Origin: a virus
Length of the DNA: 53,360 bases
Virus record (IMG/VR): IMGVR_UViG_3300048694_000840
Coordinates: 1-53,360 of that record
Strand: one strand, 5' to 3'
The position numbers and the translations under genes are program-made. The notes beneath the pieces are model-generated. The model saw only the letters and a list, made by a program, of their open reading frames with translations, did no database searches and was not told the origin of the DNA. Shown here piece by piece: positions 32,036 through 40,886 of this stretch (within the stretch, counting starts at the first letter, position 1; each line of letters starts with the position of its first letter).

Positions 32036-32782
32036 TTATACAAAACAACTTAAATTCATTTCACTCTTAATTATATTGACCGATTTTCCATCTACTGGTG
32101 CAATATTAAACGGAGATTTTTTAGAAGCAGGAATAGAAAATTGCATTTCAAATGTAAATTGATAATTATCACTACCTTTATATTGAACACGAATACGATA
32201 TATTGCTTTTGCTGATTGACCAAAACGAGGAACGTCTTTGAGTTTTAAAGGGTTTGAATTTCCCATCAAATAAAATCCATGTGTTCCAACATTTACATAG
32301 TATGTGTCTTTTTTGTTATAATATTCTTCAATTTTGGATGCAGGAATCTCACCTTTAATATCAGGAAAAGTGTCTCTGTCTCTTTCATAGATTTGTTTTT
32401 TAGACATACCTTTTGTTTGTAAAGGCAACAAATCATCCTTTTCTCTTTTCAAAGGAACATTTTTCCAGTTTTTCTTGAGTAAATCGTACACACCAATTTC
32501 TTCTGCGAGATTTTTAATAAACATTTTTTCTGCATCATCTTCCTGAATCTTATTGAAAGACCAAGGATTTCTCTTATTTTTTGCATCATACTTTAGAACA
32601 AGAGATCCTGCGGATGCAGCTGAAATTTTCAATTCACAACCAGATTTTTTATTGTTATGTTCCAACATCAAATCAGGTTGATCATGACCAGCACCAGCAG
32701 GAACAAAAGATTTTGGTACCAAACCTAGTGGTTTTAAAACTTTTGCTGCGTTCTTTTCGTATTCGAAACCTTGTTGTGCCAT
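32036..32782 (-). CDS. PD-(D/E)XK nuclease-like protein
   Basis: 248 residues. GFEYEKNAAKVL, then HDQPDLMLEHNNKKSGCELK gives the P-D ... E-x-K core of restriction-endonuclease-fold nucleases (about residues 35-52). Downstream regions are Lys/Tyr-rich without known motifs. Could degrade host DNA, resolve recombination intermediates or act as a repair nuclease. Preceded by a GATAAATA late-type box. Confidence 0.65.
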   Translation of the reverse strand: MAQQGFEYEKNAAKVLKPLGLVPKSFVPAGAGHDQPDLMLEHNNKKSGCELKISAASAGSLVLKYDAKNKRNPWSFNKIQEDDAEKMFIKNLAEEIGVYDLLKKNWKNVPLKREKDDLLPLQTKGMSKKQIYERDRDTFPDIKGEIPASKIEEYYNKKDTYYVNVGTHGFYLMGNSNPLKLKDVPRFGQSAKAIYRIRVQYKGSDNYQFTFEMQFSIPASKKSPFNIAPVDGKSVNIIKSEMNLSCFV

Positions 32783-32801
32783 TATTGACCTTAAATAGAA
32801 A

Positions 32802-32809
32802 TATTTATC
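32802..32809 (-). promoter_or_regulatory. Late-type promoter box GATAAATA
   Basis: Minus-strand GATAAATA in the short gap upstream of the nuclease gene, 20 bp before its start. Matches the NATAAATA form used by cyanophage relatives of T4. Would drive the nuclease and glycan cassette late, separating it from the early replication genes. Confidence 0.55.
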
Positions 32810-33911
32810 TAATGATCTGAATGTCTTTACCTGAGGTCCATACTTCCAATTCTGTTCTCAAACGACCTTCCGACTTAAGTGTATCATACCGATTCGATGC
32901 TTTATTCTTCCACCATTGAATCAAATTTGACAAATGGTGTTTCTCATAATTTTCACCTGGTGATAATTTGTCTGTTTTACAGTTGACATAATCAACCATA
33001 TTAGAAAAACCATAGTCACTTACATAATATCTTTTCTTTTCTGTCAACCCTTTTGCGTTCTCAATCGTTTCCATGAATGTCCCCCCTTCAGTAGTACCTT
33101 TAAGTGCTGCTTTAGTAAGAGCTATAATCCTCATGGTAATCTTGAGTTTCTTGCTAGAAGCATCTTCCTCAACGATCTCACCAACTTTACTTTCCACAAA
33201 GTTTCTCAAATCTTCATATGGCTTTCCGTGCATCATAGGCACAAAATCGGATTCTGTTAATCCTTTGAAACGAATAAATGGTTTCATACCATCATATTGT
33301 GATACTGTTTTAGAACTACCATAAAGACTGGTAGTTTCAAACAAACACAAATTCATACCATATTTTTTATTCACAATTTCTCGTACCTCATGTGAAGTAC
33401 AGATACCTGCAAGTAACTTTCCGCCAAGATAATTGAAACCGAAAGGTTGTGATGGTACTATCACAAAACCCATCATGGACGAATCATTAAATCGTTTGGC
33501 CCATTCTGGTTGTTGCGTAAAGACTTGTCCCAACATTTCATTTCTAGGTTTCATGTTGATAACGGGTGAACCCAAACGCAAGAAACCAACATATTTGTTG
33601 GTGTTCTTTTCCAATACAGCCAAACGCACCTGGCGACCTACAGGTGAAATATTAATGTGTGACGATGTAATGTTGAGTAAAGTTTCCCAGGTTTCTTGTG
33701 GAACTTCACACACATCAAAATCCATGTCATTCGGATGCATGGTAAAATCCGAAAATAAATCTTCTTCTATGGGAAACAAAGGATTGGATGGCAAGTCAGC
33801 CAATGAGGCCAACTTTTGGTCTTTCATGTATTCATCTACACGATTGAATTTACCAAAATAATCTTCAAATATTTTTGCACAATGTAGTGCATCTTCAAAC
33901 TTTAAATCCAT
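32805..33911 (-). CDS. DUF4338-like protein of unknown function
   Basis: 368 residues from the ATG at 33911 (AAGAAGAG upstream; the ATG at 33947 lies further inside gp41). SPVGRQVRLAVLEKNTNKYVGFLRLGSP and FNYLGGKLLAGICTSHEVREI recall the DUF4338/DruA family (V-G-x-x-x-R ... L-G-x-x-L-L-A), which is part of Druantia-type systems and also occurs in phages. I am not certain of the match. It follows the helicase in the early operon. Confidence 0.5.
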   Translation of the reverse strand: MDLKFEDALHCAKIFEDYFGKFNRVDEYMKDQKLASLADLPSNPLFPIEEDLFSDFTMHPNDMDFDVCEVPQETWETLLNITSSHINISPVGRQVRLAVLEKNTNKYVGFLRLGSPVINMKPRNEMLGQVFTQQPEWAKRFNDSSMMGFVIVPSQPFGFNYLGGKLLAGICTSHEVREIVNKKYGMNLCLFETTSLYGSSKTVSQYDGMKPFIRFKGLTESDFVPMMHGKPYEDLRNFVESKVGEIVEEDASSKKLKITMRIIALTKAALKGTTEGGTFMETIENAKGLTEKKRYYVSDYGFSNMVDYVNCKTDKLSPGENYEKHHLSNLIQWWKNKASNRYDTLKSEGRLRTELEVWTSGKDIQIIR

Positions 33912-35289
33912 CAAAGCTCTTCTTAGTTGGTTTTTCACGATTGCCAAATGTATTCAGAGGTTTATCTGTAATACCAGCATCAGCCAGGCCATCTTGTGCT
34001 GATTGTTCAACATCATACAGTTTCATCTTCGATCTGTCAACACCAATTGTAAATCTTTTATACATTGTTGGATCCGAGTAACGATTCTTCAGTTGCTTGA
34101 CCATAATCTGGCCAAGTTCTTCAAGTTCTTCTGATGTAATCAAAGCAAACATCAGGTCTGCGGTTGCTGGCAAACCAAAAGATTCACTTGTGTCCTCAAG
34201 TCCGGGGTCGGAACTTGTATAACCACTCCTTGTTGTTTGTGTAGCAGATACAATTGGAACTCCGAATTCAACGGCAAGACCTCGCAATTCTTCGGCAATT
34301 GCCTTGACGTAGGTATAAGAGTTGACATTAGCTCCGGCTTTAATACGAGAGCTACAACAAATATTGAGATAATCCACAAAGATAATATCAGGAACAAAGC
34401 TCTTTTTGAGATTGAGTTCATTTAACAGGGTCCTAAAGTGTGTTACAGAGGCAGCCGCAGTTGGATATTCTTTAATGATTAGTTTACCCACAGTCTTTGC
34501 ACGGACCTTCTCTATCTTCCTATCATACATTTCTTTTGGCAGACTAACCAAATCATCTACTGTTACATTCAACAGATTAGCATCTATGCGTTCTGCAATT
34601 TTTTCTTCAGCCATTTCCATAGTGATATACAAAACATTTTTGCCTTGTACCATACAACCTGCAGCAACGTGACACATAAACAAAGACTTACCAACACCAG
34701 TACCAGCAAGGGCGATATTAAGAGTTTTAATAGGAAGACCGCCTTTTGTAATTTTATTGAAGTATTCCAAGTCAAAAGGAATTCTTTCTTCTTTTCGGTG
34801 ATAAAATTCAAAACGTTCATCACTATTCTCCAAATAATCATGTCCAACGGAACTATCAAAACTTACTGCAAGGGCATCGGAAAGTAATTTAGGTATGGAC
34901 CCTTTATCTTGGGTTTTGTCTTTACCATCAAGGATGGAAATAGACCCCAATACTGCATTGTATATGGCCTTCTCTTGACAGAATTTTTCGGTTTTATCAA
35001 CCAACCAGTCAATCTTGGACTGTTCTTCTCTAGCTTTAACAATCTCTTGTAGACAAGTTTCGCACTTCTCCACTTCTTCATTTGTGAGATTTCGCCTTTC
35101 TTTGACGGCCAATTCAACTGCTTCAATCGACGGTGTAGAATTGTATTCTTCAACGAACTTGGAAATTTCACTGAAGATTGTTCTATCGGTCCGATCCGTG
35201 AAGTATTCTGGTTTGATAAATGGAAGTACTTTGCGTAAGTATTCATCATTGTAAATTAGATTCTTGAGAATCGTCTGTTCCAGTTTCAT
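33895..35289 (-). CDS. Replicative DNA helicase (T4 gp41 / DnaB-like)
   Basis: 464 residues from the ATG at 35289 (CAGGATATTATTG upstream), close to T4 gp41 (475). N-terminal DnaB-type helical domain (1-100), linker, RecA-like motor domain with Walker A AGTGVGKS (about 195-202), Walker B IIFVDYLNI, H3 SATQTTRSG and H4 Arg finger region VDRSKMK. Hexameric 5'-3' unwinding at the fork, partner of the primase at 14902. Confidence 0.93.
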   Translation of the reverse strand: MKLEQTILKNLIYNDEYLRKVLPFIKPEYFTDRTDRTIFSEISKFVEEYNSTPSIEAVELAVKERRNLTNEEVEKCETCLQEIVKAREEQSKIDWLVDKTEKFCQEKAIYNAVLGSISILDGKDKTQDKGSIPKLLSDALAVSFDSSVGHDYLENSDERFEFYHRKEERIPFDLEYFNKITKGGLPIKTLNIALAGTGVGKSLFMCHVAAGCMVQGKNVLYITMEMAEEKIAERIDANLLNVTVDDLVSLPKEMYDRKIEKVRAKTVGKLIIKEYPTAAASVTHFRTLLNELNLKKSFVPDIIFVDYLNICCSSRIKAGANVNSYTYVKAIAEELRGLAVEFGVPIVSATQTTRSGYTSSDPGLEDTSESFGLPATADLMFALITSEELEELGQIMVKQLKNRYSDPTMYKRFTIGVDRSKMKLYDVEQSAQDGLADAGITDKPLNTFGNREKPTKKSFDGFKV

Positions 35290-35569
35290 CAATAATATCC
35301 TGTTCCATGTTTTGTGACATTAGTTCAACCAACAAGTCACCAATGTAGTTTTTGAAGTTATCATCTTTTTCCAGTTTACTGGGTTTCTTGACTGGCGATT
35401 CTAACACATCATAAGCAAAAAGTAAATAGACCAAGTCATTTTCTTCCTTGAACTTGACCTTGCCGTATTTGAATACGGTATCTTTATAAGGTCCATCCAA
35501 AAACCTAATGTGAACTGCTGCACCATCCTCTTTAGGATAGATGAAACAATAATCTAGGCCCTCAACCAT
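35246..35569 (-). CDS. Small protein between UvsX and helicase
   Basis: 107 residues. GLDYCFIYPKEDGAAVHIRF, LDGPYKDTVFKYGKVKF and YLLFAYDVLES suggest a small beta-barrel domain, followed by an acidic tail. Position overlapping the stop of uvsX and the start of gp41 suggests a recombination or helicase-loading accessory (the job of UvsY or gp59 in T4), but I see no sequence match to either. Confidence 0.6.
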   Translation of the reverse strand: MVEGLDYCFIYPKEDGAAVHIRFLDGPYKDTVFKYGKVKFKEENDLVYLLFAYDVLESPVKKPSKLEKDDNFKNYIGDLLVELMSQNMEQDIIDETGTDDSQESNLQ

Positions 35570-36630
35570 CATTCACTCTCTGCAAATGTTTCATCAATAT
35601 CAGAATCTTGTAGAATTTCGGATGCAGCAACACGATATTTGTTTTCCACAAAATCACGGAAAGATTTCTGTTTCAATACAGGCAACCAGAACTCAGATGT
35701 ACTGGTATCTTTTTCACGGGACTTTTTATCTTCAACTTCACCGGTTTCAATGTTTACTTTTGAATACCAACCATTACTAGGCTTGATAACATGTCCGGAC
35801 TCAAGCGCAAGGTCAAGTAAGCCAGACCACTTGTTAATACCACCATCAAAAGAAACATTGACAGGAATTTTAGATTTTTCTTTAACATATCTGGACTTTT
35901 CTACGTTGATAATGAAGTTGTAACCAGTAATTTCGGTTCCATCTTTCTCTTGTTGGCGGCCAAGAATAAAGATATTATCAGCAGAGTAGTACGAACCTGT
36001 ACCACCACCCACGATATCTTTAGGGAACATTCCAATTTCTTTGTATGTGTGATTGACAACGACCATTGGAACATCTTTCATGGTCAAGTGTGGTGTCACC
36101 ATACGGAACAAACTCTTAACCTGTTTAGCACGGCTCATGTCAGCAACAGACTTTTGATCCAATGCATCTTCAACTTCTTTTTTAGATGCAAGGTTACCAA
36201 TTGAATCAACCACAATAATTACATGTTCACCACGTTCAATATTGGTGAGTTGATTCATAATATCGAACTTCAACTGTTCAATGTCTGTAATAGGAGTATG
36301 GAGCACCCTGTCAGTATCGATACCGAAACTATCAAAATAAGACTGCGGAGTACCGAACTCAGAATCGTAAAAAAGCAAAGCAGCATCTTCATATTTGTCC
36401 AAGTAAGATTTGGCCATCAATAAGGAAAAGGCTGTCTTAAAATGTTTGGATGGACCTGCCCACATTGTAAGACCTGGTGTTAGACCACCATCTAGTTTGC
36501 CAGACAACGCAACGTTGATTGCTGGTACTGCCGTTGGAATCATATCCTTCTGTGTGAAGAATTTGGATTTGGAAAGAATAGCAGAATCTTTGATAGAACT
36601 ATTCTTTTTGATTTTGTCAAGTATACTCAT
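35569..36630 (-). CDS. uvsX: RecA-like recombinase (UvsX)
   Basis: 353 residues; T4 UvsX is 391. Strand exchange protein for recombination-dependent replication. Walker A AGPSKHFKTAF (58-68), Walker B VIIVVDSIGNLA, L1 region around GMFPKDIVGGG and an acidic C-terminus (DSDIDETFAESE). The phage lineage-specific H-F-K-T Walker variant fits UvsX rather than RecA. In operon with gp43 and gp41. Confidence 0.93.
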   Translation of the reverse strand: MSILDKIKKNSSIKDSAILSKSKFFTQKDMIPTAVPAINVALSGKLDGGLTPGLTMWAGPSKHFKTAFSLLMAKSYLDKYEDAALLFYDSEFGTPQSYFDSFGIDTDRVLHTPITDIEQLKFDIMNQLTNIERGEHVIIVVDSIGNLASKKEVEDALDQKSVADMSRAKQVKSLFRMVTPHLTMKDVPMVVVNHTYKEIGMFPKDIVGGGTGSYYSADNIFILGRQQEKDGTEITGYNFIINVEKSRYVKEKSKIPVNVSFDGGINKWSGLLDLALESGHVIKPSNGWYSKVNIETGEVEDKKSREKDTSTSEFWLPVLKQKSFRDFVENKYRVAASEILQDSDIDETFAESE

Positions 36631-36639
36631 ATTAATCCT

Positions 36640-39186
36640 TTAAGCAAAAAAATCTTCCAAAGAAGAACTCTTTTCTGTTTTCCAACCCATGCAATCTAAA
36701 ATAATACGAATTGGTTCTAGAAACGCCTTTTCGAATTGTACATCATAATCAATATATTCGTCAAGCTTAAATTCTTTTGGAATTCTGGTAGGGAATGAAA
36801 TCACATCTTCTTTCATGGGATTCGGCATTTTGAGATAGGTGAATTTAATTTTTTCACCTTCTTGTATCTTCTGGTATTTCTTTTCTAGGCCAAACTGTTT
36901 TAGGTGTTGATTGTATACCAGAGCACCACGAACATGAATTGGTGTACCTTTTTTGTAAAGTGTTACCGAATCGGAATAAGTATTTAGCCCATTCAGACCA
37001 CGTGGAAAAGAAATTTCTTCTGGTGGTAATTTCTTAAATTCTTCTCTGAATTCGGCAATGAAACTTTGCACATCAGTCTCGGTACCAGTCATCATCAACT
37101 GTATTGTTTCTTTCATCTTTTCACGGATGGCCGATGGTGTGGAAGATTTAATCATTTCTAAACCCATGACTTTCATCTTAGGTTCGGAATATTGAACACC
37201 TTCATTGTTATATACGTTCAGAATGTATCGTTTCTTGGCAGTCCAAACACCTTTGTCAGAAAGTCCTTCACGTTTCATCTGCATCTTTTGGTCATATGCC
37301 TTGACGTAATCAGACAACTCTTTATATGATTTGTCAATATATGGTTGAATCTTTTCTTCACAGATTTTATCCATCAGAGAAATGACTTTGTTTTTGTTAC
37401 TGGTATCTTTGATGTATTTTTCAACCAATTCACCCATGCGTAGGTAAATTGAATCTGTGTCGGACGCAATCACATAATCACGGTTCTCCGTTTGTAGAAC
37501 CTTGTTCATCCATTCATTTATTTTGCCTTCAATCCAACGAATTGAGAGCTGGCCTGCCGTTGTAACTCCCAAAGCCATGCGTAGGTCATAAAACCTAAAA
37601 TACTGGCTTCCCAAAGCACCGTAGGCAGAGTTAAGGGATACTTTCTTGGCAAGTTGTAGGTTGTTGTATCTGGCGATTCGTTTTTCGTGCTCGTAGTAAT
37701 TCGATTTATCTTTTTCATTTTCTTTCTCCTGTTGTGCTTGTAACATCATCTTTTTGAATTTCTTACGATCTTCATACATTTCTTCCAACATCTTAGGCAA
37801 GAAACCTTGAATGTCTGTACGGAAGAATTGTCCGTTTGGTGTGATAGTCGCATCAGCCAAGTTAGTTGTATCAACACCCTTTTTCAACATCTTTTCAACA
37901 GAAACACCTTGTGAAAGAATCTCACGCATTTCCTGTGTGTAGTTTTGTGGTTCAATCAAAGTTTCTGGTGAAATATTATATTGCATCATCAAGTGTGGAT
38001 ACAGGCTGTTCAAGTCAAACGAAGCCACCCAATCGTGTTTGCCGACCTGTGGTTCTTTAACATATGCGCCCTCAAAGGCCGAATCTTTGTCCTGTACTTC
38101 TCTTGGTGGTACAATGATGCCTTGATTGAACAGGTAGGAATAAGTCATTGAATCCCACATACGAGTTTGTGCAAAGATATCCTCATAGTTGCACTTGGTA
38201 TCGTATGCAAGAGTTAAACCCAACTCAATCAATTTTAGTTTATCTTCCAAACGTTCAATCAGCAAAGCATCTTTGATGTTGTACTCAATAAACAATTGGT
38301 AATTTCGTTTGTAGAGGTCATGCAAGTTATCATAGTCATCATATGAAATCTTACCTTCACCGAGTTCTACGTTGGCAATATTATCCAAACGATATGATTC
38401 TTGTGATTTACCACCCGGCGCATACCATTTGTATAGTTCGATATAATCAAGTTGTTCAACACCCAAGAAACCATAGGCCGTCATTGGTCGGCCATTGATA
38501 ATTGTTTTGCGTTCAGAGATAAAGTTCCAAGGTGAGAGTTTCTTGGCTTCATCTTCACCAAGAATCTTGCGTAAACGATTGACAAGATATGGCACATCAA
38601 AGAACTTGGTATTCCAACCAGTCAATACATCAGGAGTTTTGGTTGACCATACAGTTAGAAAAGATTTACAAAGTGACCATTCATCTTTGCATTTGACATA
38701 GGTAACTTTTTCTGGTTCTGGATTATCAAAATCACCACAACCCCAAACATACATGTGGCCACCAAGGGTTTTCCATGCAATGGCAGTAATAGGTTCGTTG
38801 GCCAGATACGGATCAGGGAAACCATTTTCAGAACCAACCTCAATGTCAATAATTGCCACATCAATCTTGTCTTGGTCCCAGTCAACCATATCGGTATGTT
38901 GTTCGGCAATAAATGCATATTCATATCTGGTTTGACCATAGATTTTTGGTGCACCAGAAACATCTTGGAACTTTTTGATATAGTCTCTTGCATCATAGAT
39001 CGAATCAAACTTCTTTTCTACAAGAGGTAGACCATCCAATGATTTGTGTGTTGCAACTTTTGTGGCTGGTATATACAACTTTGGTTCGTAGTCAATCTTG
39101 GCTTTTACTTTTTTACCACCACGGACACCACGATAAAGAATTTTACCGCCAATAGATTGAACATTAGTATAGAAATTTTTTGTCAT
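36640..39186 (-). CDS. DNA polymerase family B (T4 gp43)
   Basis: 848 residues from the ATG at 39186; MTKNFYTNV at the start and the length fit gp43 (898). 3'-5' exonuclease: AIIDIEVG (ExoI), GWNTKFFDVPYL (ExoII), YNIKDALLI (ExoIII). Polymerase: SFDLNSLYPHLMM (motif A), KKVSLNSAYGALG (motif B), IASDTDSIYLRM (motif C D-T-D). The C-terminal SLEDFFA matches the clamp-binding peptide Q/S-L-x-x-F-F. ATG-ATG-A overlap with the Sm-like gene. Confidence 0.97.
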   Translation of the reverse strand: MTKNFYTNVQSIGGKILYRGVRGGKKVKAKIDYEPKLYIPATKVATHKSLDGLPLVEKKFDSIYDARDYIKKFQDVSGAPKIYGQTRYEYAFIAEQHTDMVDWDQDKIDVAIIDIEVGSENGFPDPYLANEPITAIAWKTLGGHMYVWGCGDFDNPEPEKVTYVKCKDEWSLCKSFLTVWSTKTPDVLTGWNTKFFDVPYLVNRLRKILGEDEAKKLSPWNFISERKTIINGRPMTAYGFLGVEQLDYIELYKWYAPGGKSQESYRLDNIANVELGEGKISYDDYDNLHDLYKRNYQLFIEYNIKDALLIERLEDKLKLIELGLTLAYDTKCNYEDIFAQTRMWDSMTYSYLFNQGIIVPPREVQDKDSAFEGAYVKEPQVGKHDWVASFDLNSLYPHLMMQYNISPETLIEPQNYTQEMREILSQGVSVEKMLKKGVDTTNLADATITPNGQFFRTDIQGFLPKMLEEMYEDRKKFKKMMLQAQQEKENEKDKSNYYEHEKRIARYNNLQLAKKVSLNSAYGALGSQYFRFYDLRMALGVTTAGQLSIRWIEGKINEWMNKVLQTENRDYVIASDTDSIYLRMGELVEKYIKDTSNKNKVISLMDKICEEKIQPYIDKSYKELSDYVKAYDQKMQMKREGLSDKGVWTAKKRYILNVYNNEGVQYSEPKMKVMGLEMIKSSTPSAIREKMKETIQLMMTGTETDVQSFIAEFREEFKKLPPEEISFPRGLNGLNTYSDSVTLYKKGTPIHVRGALVYNQHLKQFGLEKKYQKIQEGEKIKFTYLKMPNPMKEDVISFPTRIPKEFKLDEYIDYDVQFEKAFLEPIRIILDCMGWKTEKSSSLEDFFA

Positions 39187-39494
39187 CATCCTGTAATAAT
39201 TTTTTTGTCGCCTGGAAGAATCAAACCGAGACCAAAAATCTGTTCGTAGTTTTTGCAAAAGTCTGCGGCAGGAACATAGGAGTATACTACATGTTCAAGC
39301 CTAAATTCAAGTATTGCGTCTTTGACTTCTTCCGCATATGTAGGAAATGGTGCAAATCCCACATTCGGAGTTCCATCTTTGCCACGCATAACTGCAACAA
39401 TCACAGGATTTTTAATCCTAAATTTACCACCATCAGTTATCAATTCACCGATAATTTCTTCACCGGTCACTAATTTTAAAATTCTAATTTCCAT
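39186..39494 (-). CDS. Sm-like fold small protein
   Basis: 102 residues. EIRILKLVTGEEIIGELI (first strands with the L-x-T-G-E-x-x-x-G turn), then KNPVIVAVMRG and PADFCKNYEQIFGLGLILP match a T4-like phage family I know as Sm-like/LSM-domain proteins, which may bind RNA. First gene of the early replication operon, directly behind promoter 39529-39557. Confidence 0.65.
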   Translation of the reverse strand: MEIRILKLVTGEEIIGELITDGGKFRIKNPVIVAVMRGKDGTPNVGFAPFPTYAEEVKDAILEFRLEHVVYSYVPAADFCKNYEQIFGLGLILPGDKKIITG

Positions 39495-39509
39495 AATGTT
39501 GCCTTTTCA

Positions 39510-39517
39510 TATAAATA
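39510..39517 (+). promoter_or_regulatory. Late promoter box TATAAATA (plus strand)
   Basis: Exact T4 late box on the plus strand, 93 bp upstream of the secreted-protein gene at 39611. Marks 39611-44355 as a late unit. It overlaps the transcribed leader of the divergent early promoter. Confidence 0.8.
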
Positions 39518-39528
39518 AAAGATAAACA

Positions 39529-39557
39529 ATTATATATGAATTCATAATAAAAGTCAA
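39529..39557 (-). promoter_or_regulatory. Strong sigma-70 early promoter for the replisome operon
   Basis: Minus-strand TTGACT (39557-39552), 17-bp spacer, TATAAT (39534-39529): 11 of 12 consensus positions. It reads into the Sm-like, gp43, UvsX and gp41 genes. Confidence 0.88.
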
Positions 39558-39610
39558 GTAGTTCGTGTCGTTTTCGTTATTATTTTTAAAGAATAAAAAA
39601 AGGAAATGGG

Positions 39611-40885
39611 ATGAAACTAAAAAAAATACTTGCAGCTGCATCTTTGGCTTTATTCGGTTTGGCGTCTTTGTCGGATACGGTCACAGGATCAAACGGAACA
39701 ACAACAAATACCAACACATTAATTAATCAAGGTGGTTACACCACTTCAAGTCTGGTTGATACCAATAGCACAAGCAACAGTACATCTTTGGTAAATACAA
39801 ACAATACCAGCACGAGCACATCAACCGCTACCAGCACAAGTACGGTGAATTCTACCAGTACAAATACAAACAACAACGTCAATAGCGGTACTATTACATA
39901 CAATAATAACAATAATAATGTGCAAAGTGGTACAGTAACAAATAATAACATCAACACCACAAACGGAACATTGACATATAATAATAACAATGCAATGAGT
40001 GGTAGTGTTACTTACACCAACAACAATGTGCAAAGTGGTACAGTAACAAACAACAATAATAATGTTAATACCAATACAAGTTCGGCCACAAACACCAACT
40101 ATAATGTAAATAGTGGTACACAAACATTCAATAATAACAGTACAAGCACTTCCACAAATACAAACACCAATAATAATATTAACACCAGTACCAATGTTAA
40201 TACAAACAATAATGTTAACACTGGTACAATGACCTACAACAATAACAATGCAAGTACAAGTACCAATACAAACACAAATAATAATTTGAATACAAGTACT
40301 TCCACAAACACAAACAATAATACTAATACAAGTACTAGCACGAATGTTAATACAAACAATAATGTTAATACAGGTACAATGACTTATAATAACAATAATG
40401 CAAGTACCAGTACCAATACAAATAACAACACAAACAACAATAACAATGTGAATACCAGTACCAGTGTTAATACGAATAACAATGTTCAAAGTGGTACATT
40501 AAACAATAATAACAATAATATATCCAAGATTGACCAAACCATTCATCAACCGCCACCAACAGCAATCGCACCTGCCATGATGAGTATGGGTACAGATTTG
40601 TGCGTTACTGGTGTGTCTGGAGCAACTCAAACTCAAATATTTGGTCTAAGTTTCGGTAGTACAATGCGTGATGCAAATTGTGAACGATTGAAACTATCCA
40701 AAACACTATATGATATGGGAATGAAAGTTGCGGCAGTTGCAACAATGTGTCAAGACCGCCGTATATGGGATGCAATGATGCAAGCCGGTACACCTTGTCC
40801 TTATGAAGGTTTGATTGGAGAACAAGCCAAGGCCGCATGGGAAGCTAATCCTAAAAAAATACCAACTATTGGCCTGAAGGAATAA
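39611..40885 (+). CDS. Secreted Asn/Thr/Ser-repeat protein with conserved C-terminal domain
   Basis: 424 residues. Sec signal peptide (1-20, KKILAAASLALFGLASL). Residues about 25-310 are almost only N, T, S, G, V and Y in imperfect units such as NNNNVQSGTVTNN, GTMTYNNNN and NTSTSTNTNN. The C-terminal 110 residues (SMGTDLCVTGVSGATQTQ ... MCQDRRIWDAMMQAGTPCP) are a domain I recall from other T4-like phages, with four cysteines likely in disulfides. Probably exported and forming a beta-solenoid or amyloid-like surface structure. First gene of a late plus-strand operon (AGGAAATGGG ribosome binding site). Confidence 0.75.
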   Translation: MKLKKILAAASLALFGLASLSDTVTGSNGTTTNTNTLINQGGYTTSSLVDTNSTSNSTSLVNTNNTSTSTSTATSTSTVNSTSTNTNNNVNSGTITYNNNNNNVQSGTVTNNNINTTNGTLTYNNNNAMSGSVTYTNNNVQSGTVTNNNNNVNTNTSSATNTNYNVNSGTQTFNNNSTSTSTNTNTNNNINTSTNVNTNNNVNTGTMTYNNNNASTSTNTNTNNNLNTSTSTNTNNNTNTSTSTNVNTNNNVNTGTMTYNNNNASTSTNTNNNTNNNNNVNTSTSVNTNNNVQSGTLNNNNNNISKIDQTIHQPPPTAIAPAMMSMGTDLCVTGVSGATQTQIFGLSFGSTMRDANCERLKLSKTLYDMGMKVAAVATMCQDRRIWDAMMQAGTPCPYEGLIGEQAKAAWEANPKKIPTIGLKE

Positions 40886-40886
40886 T

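Noticed and set aside
34863-35249. 128-codon frame inside the gp41 gene
   Set aside because: The helicase frame carries all motifs; the alternative frame has none and no start signals.
39821-40489. Long open frame antisense to the Asn/Thr-repeat gene
   Set aside because: It is the complement of a low-complexity repeat (Ile/Val/Cys-only product) without start signals; openness follows from the repeat composition.
39700-40540. Repeat region resembling a direct-repeat array (CRISPR-like)
   Set aside because: Repeats are in frame, imperfect and protein-coding; there are no constant repeats with unique spacers and no cas genes. No CRISPR array is seen in the window.
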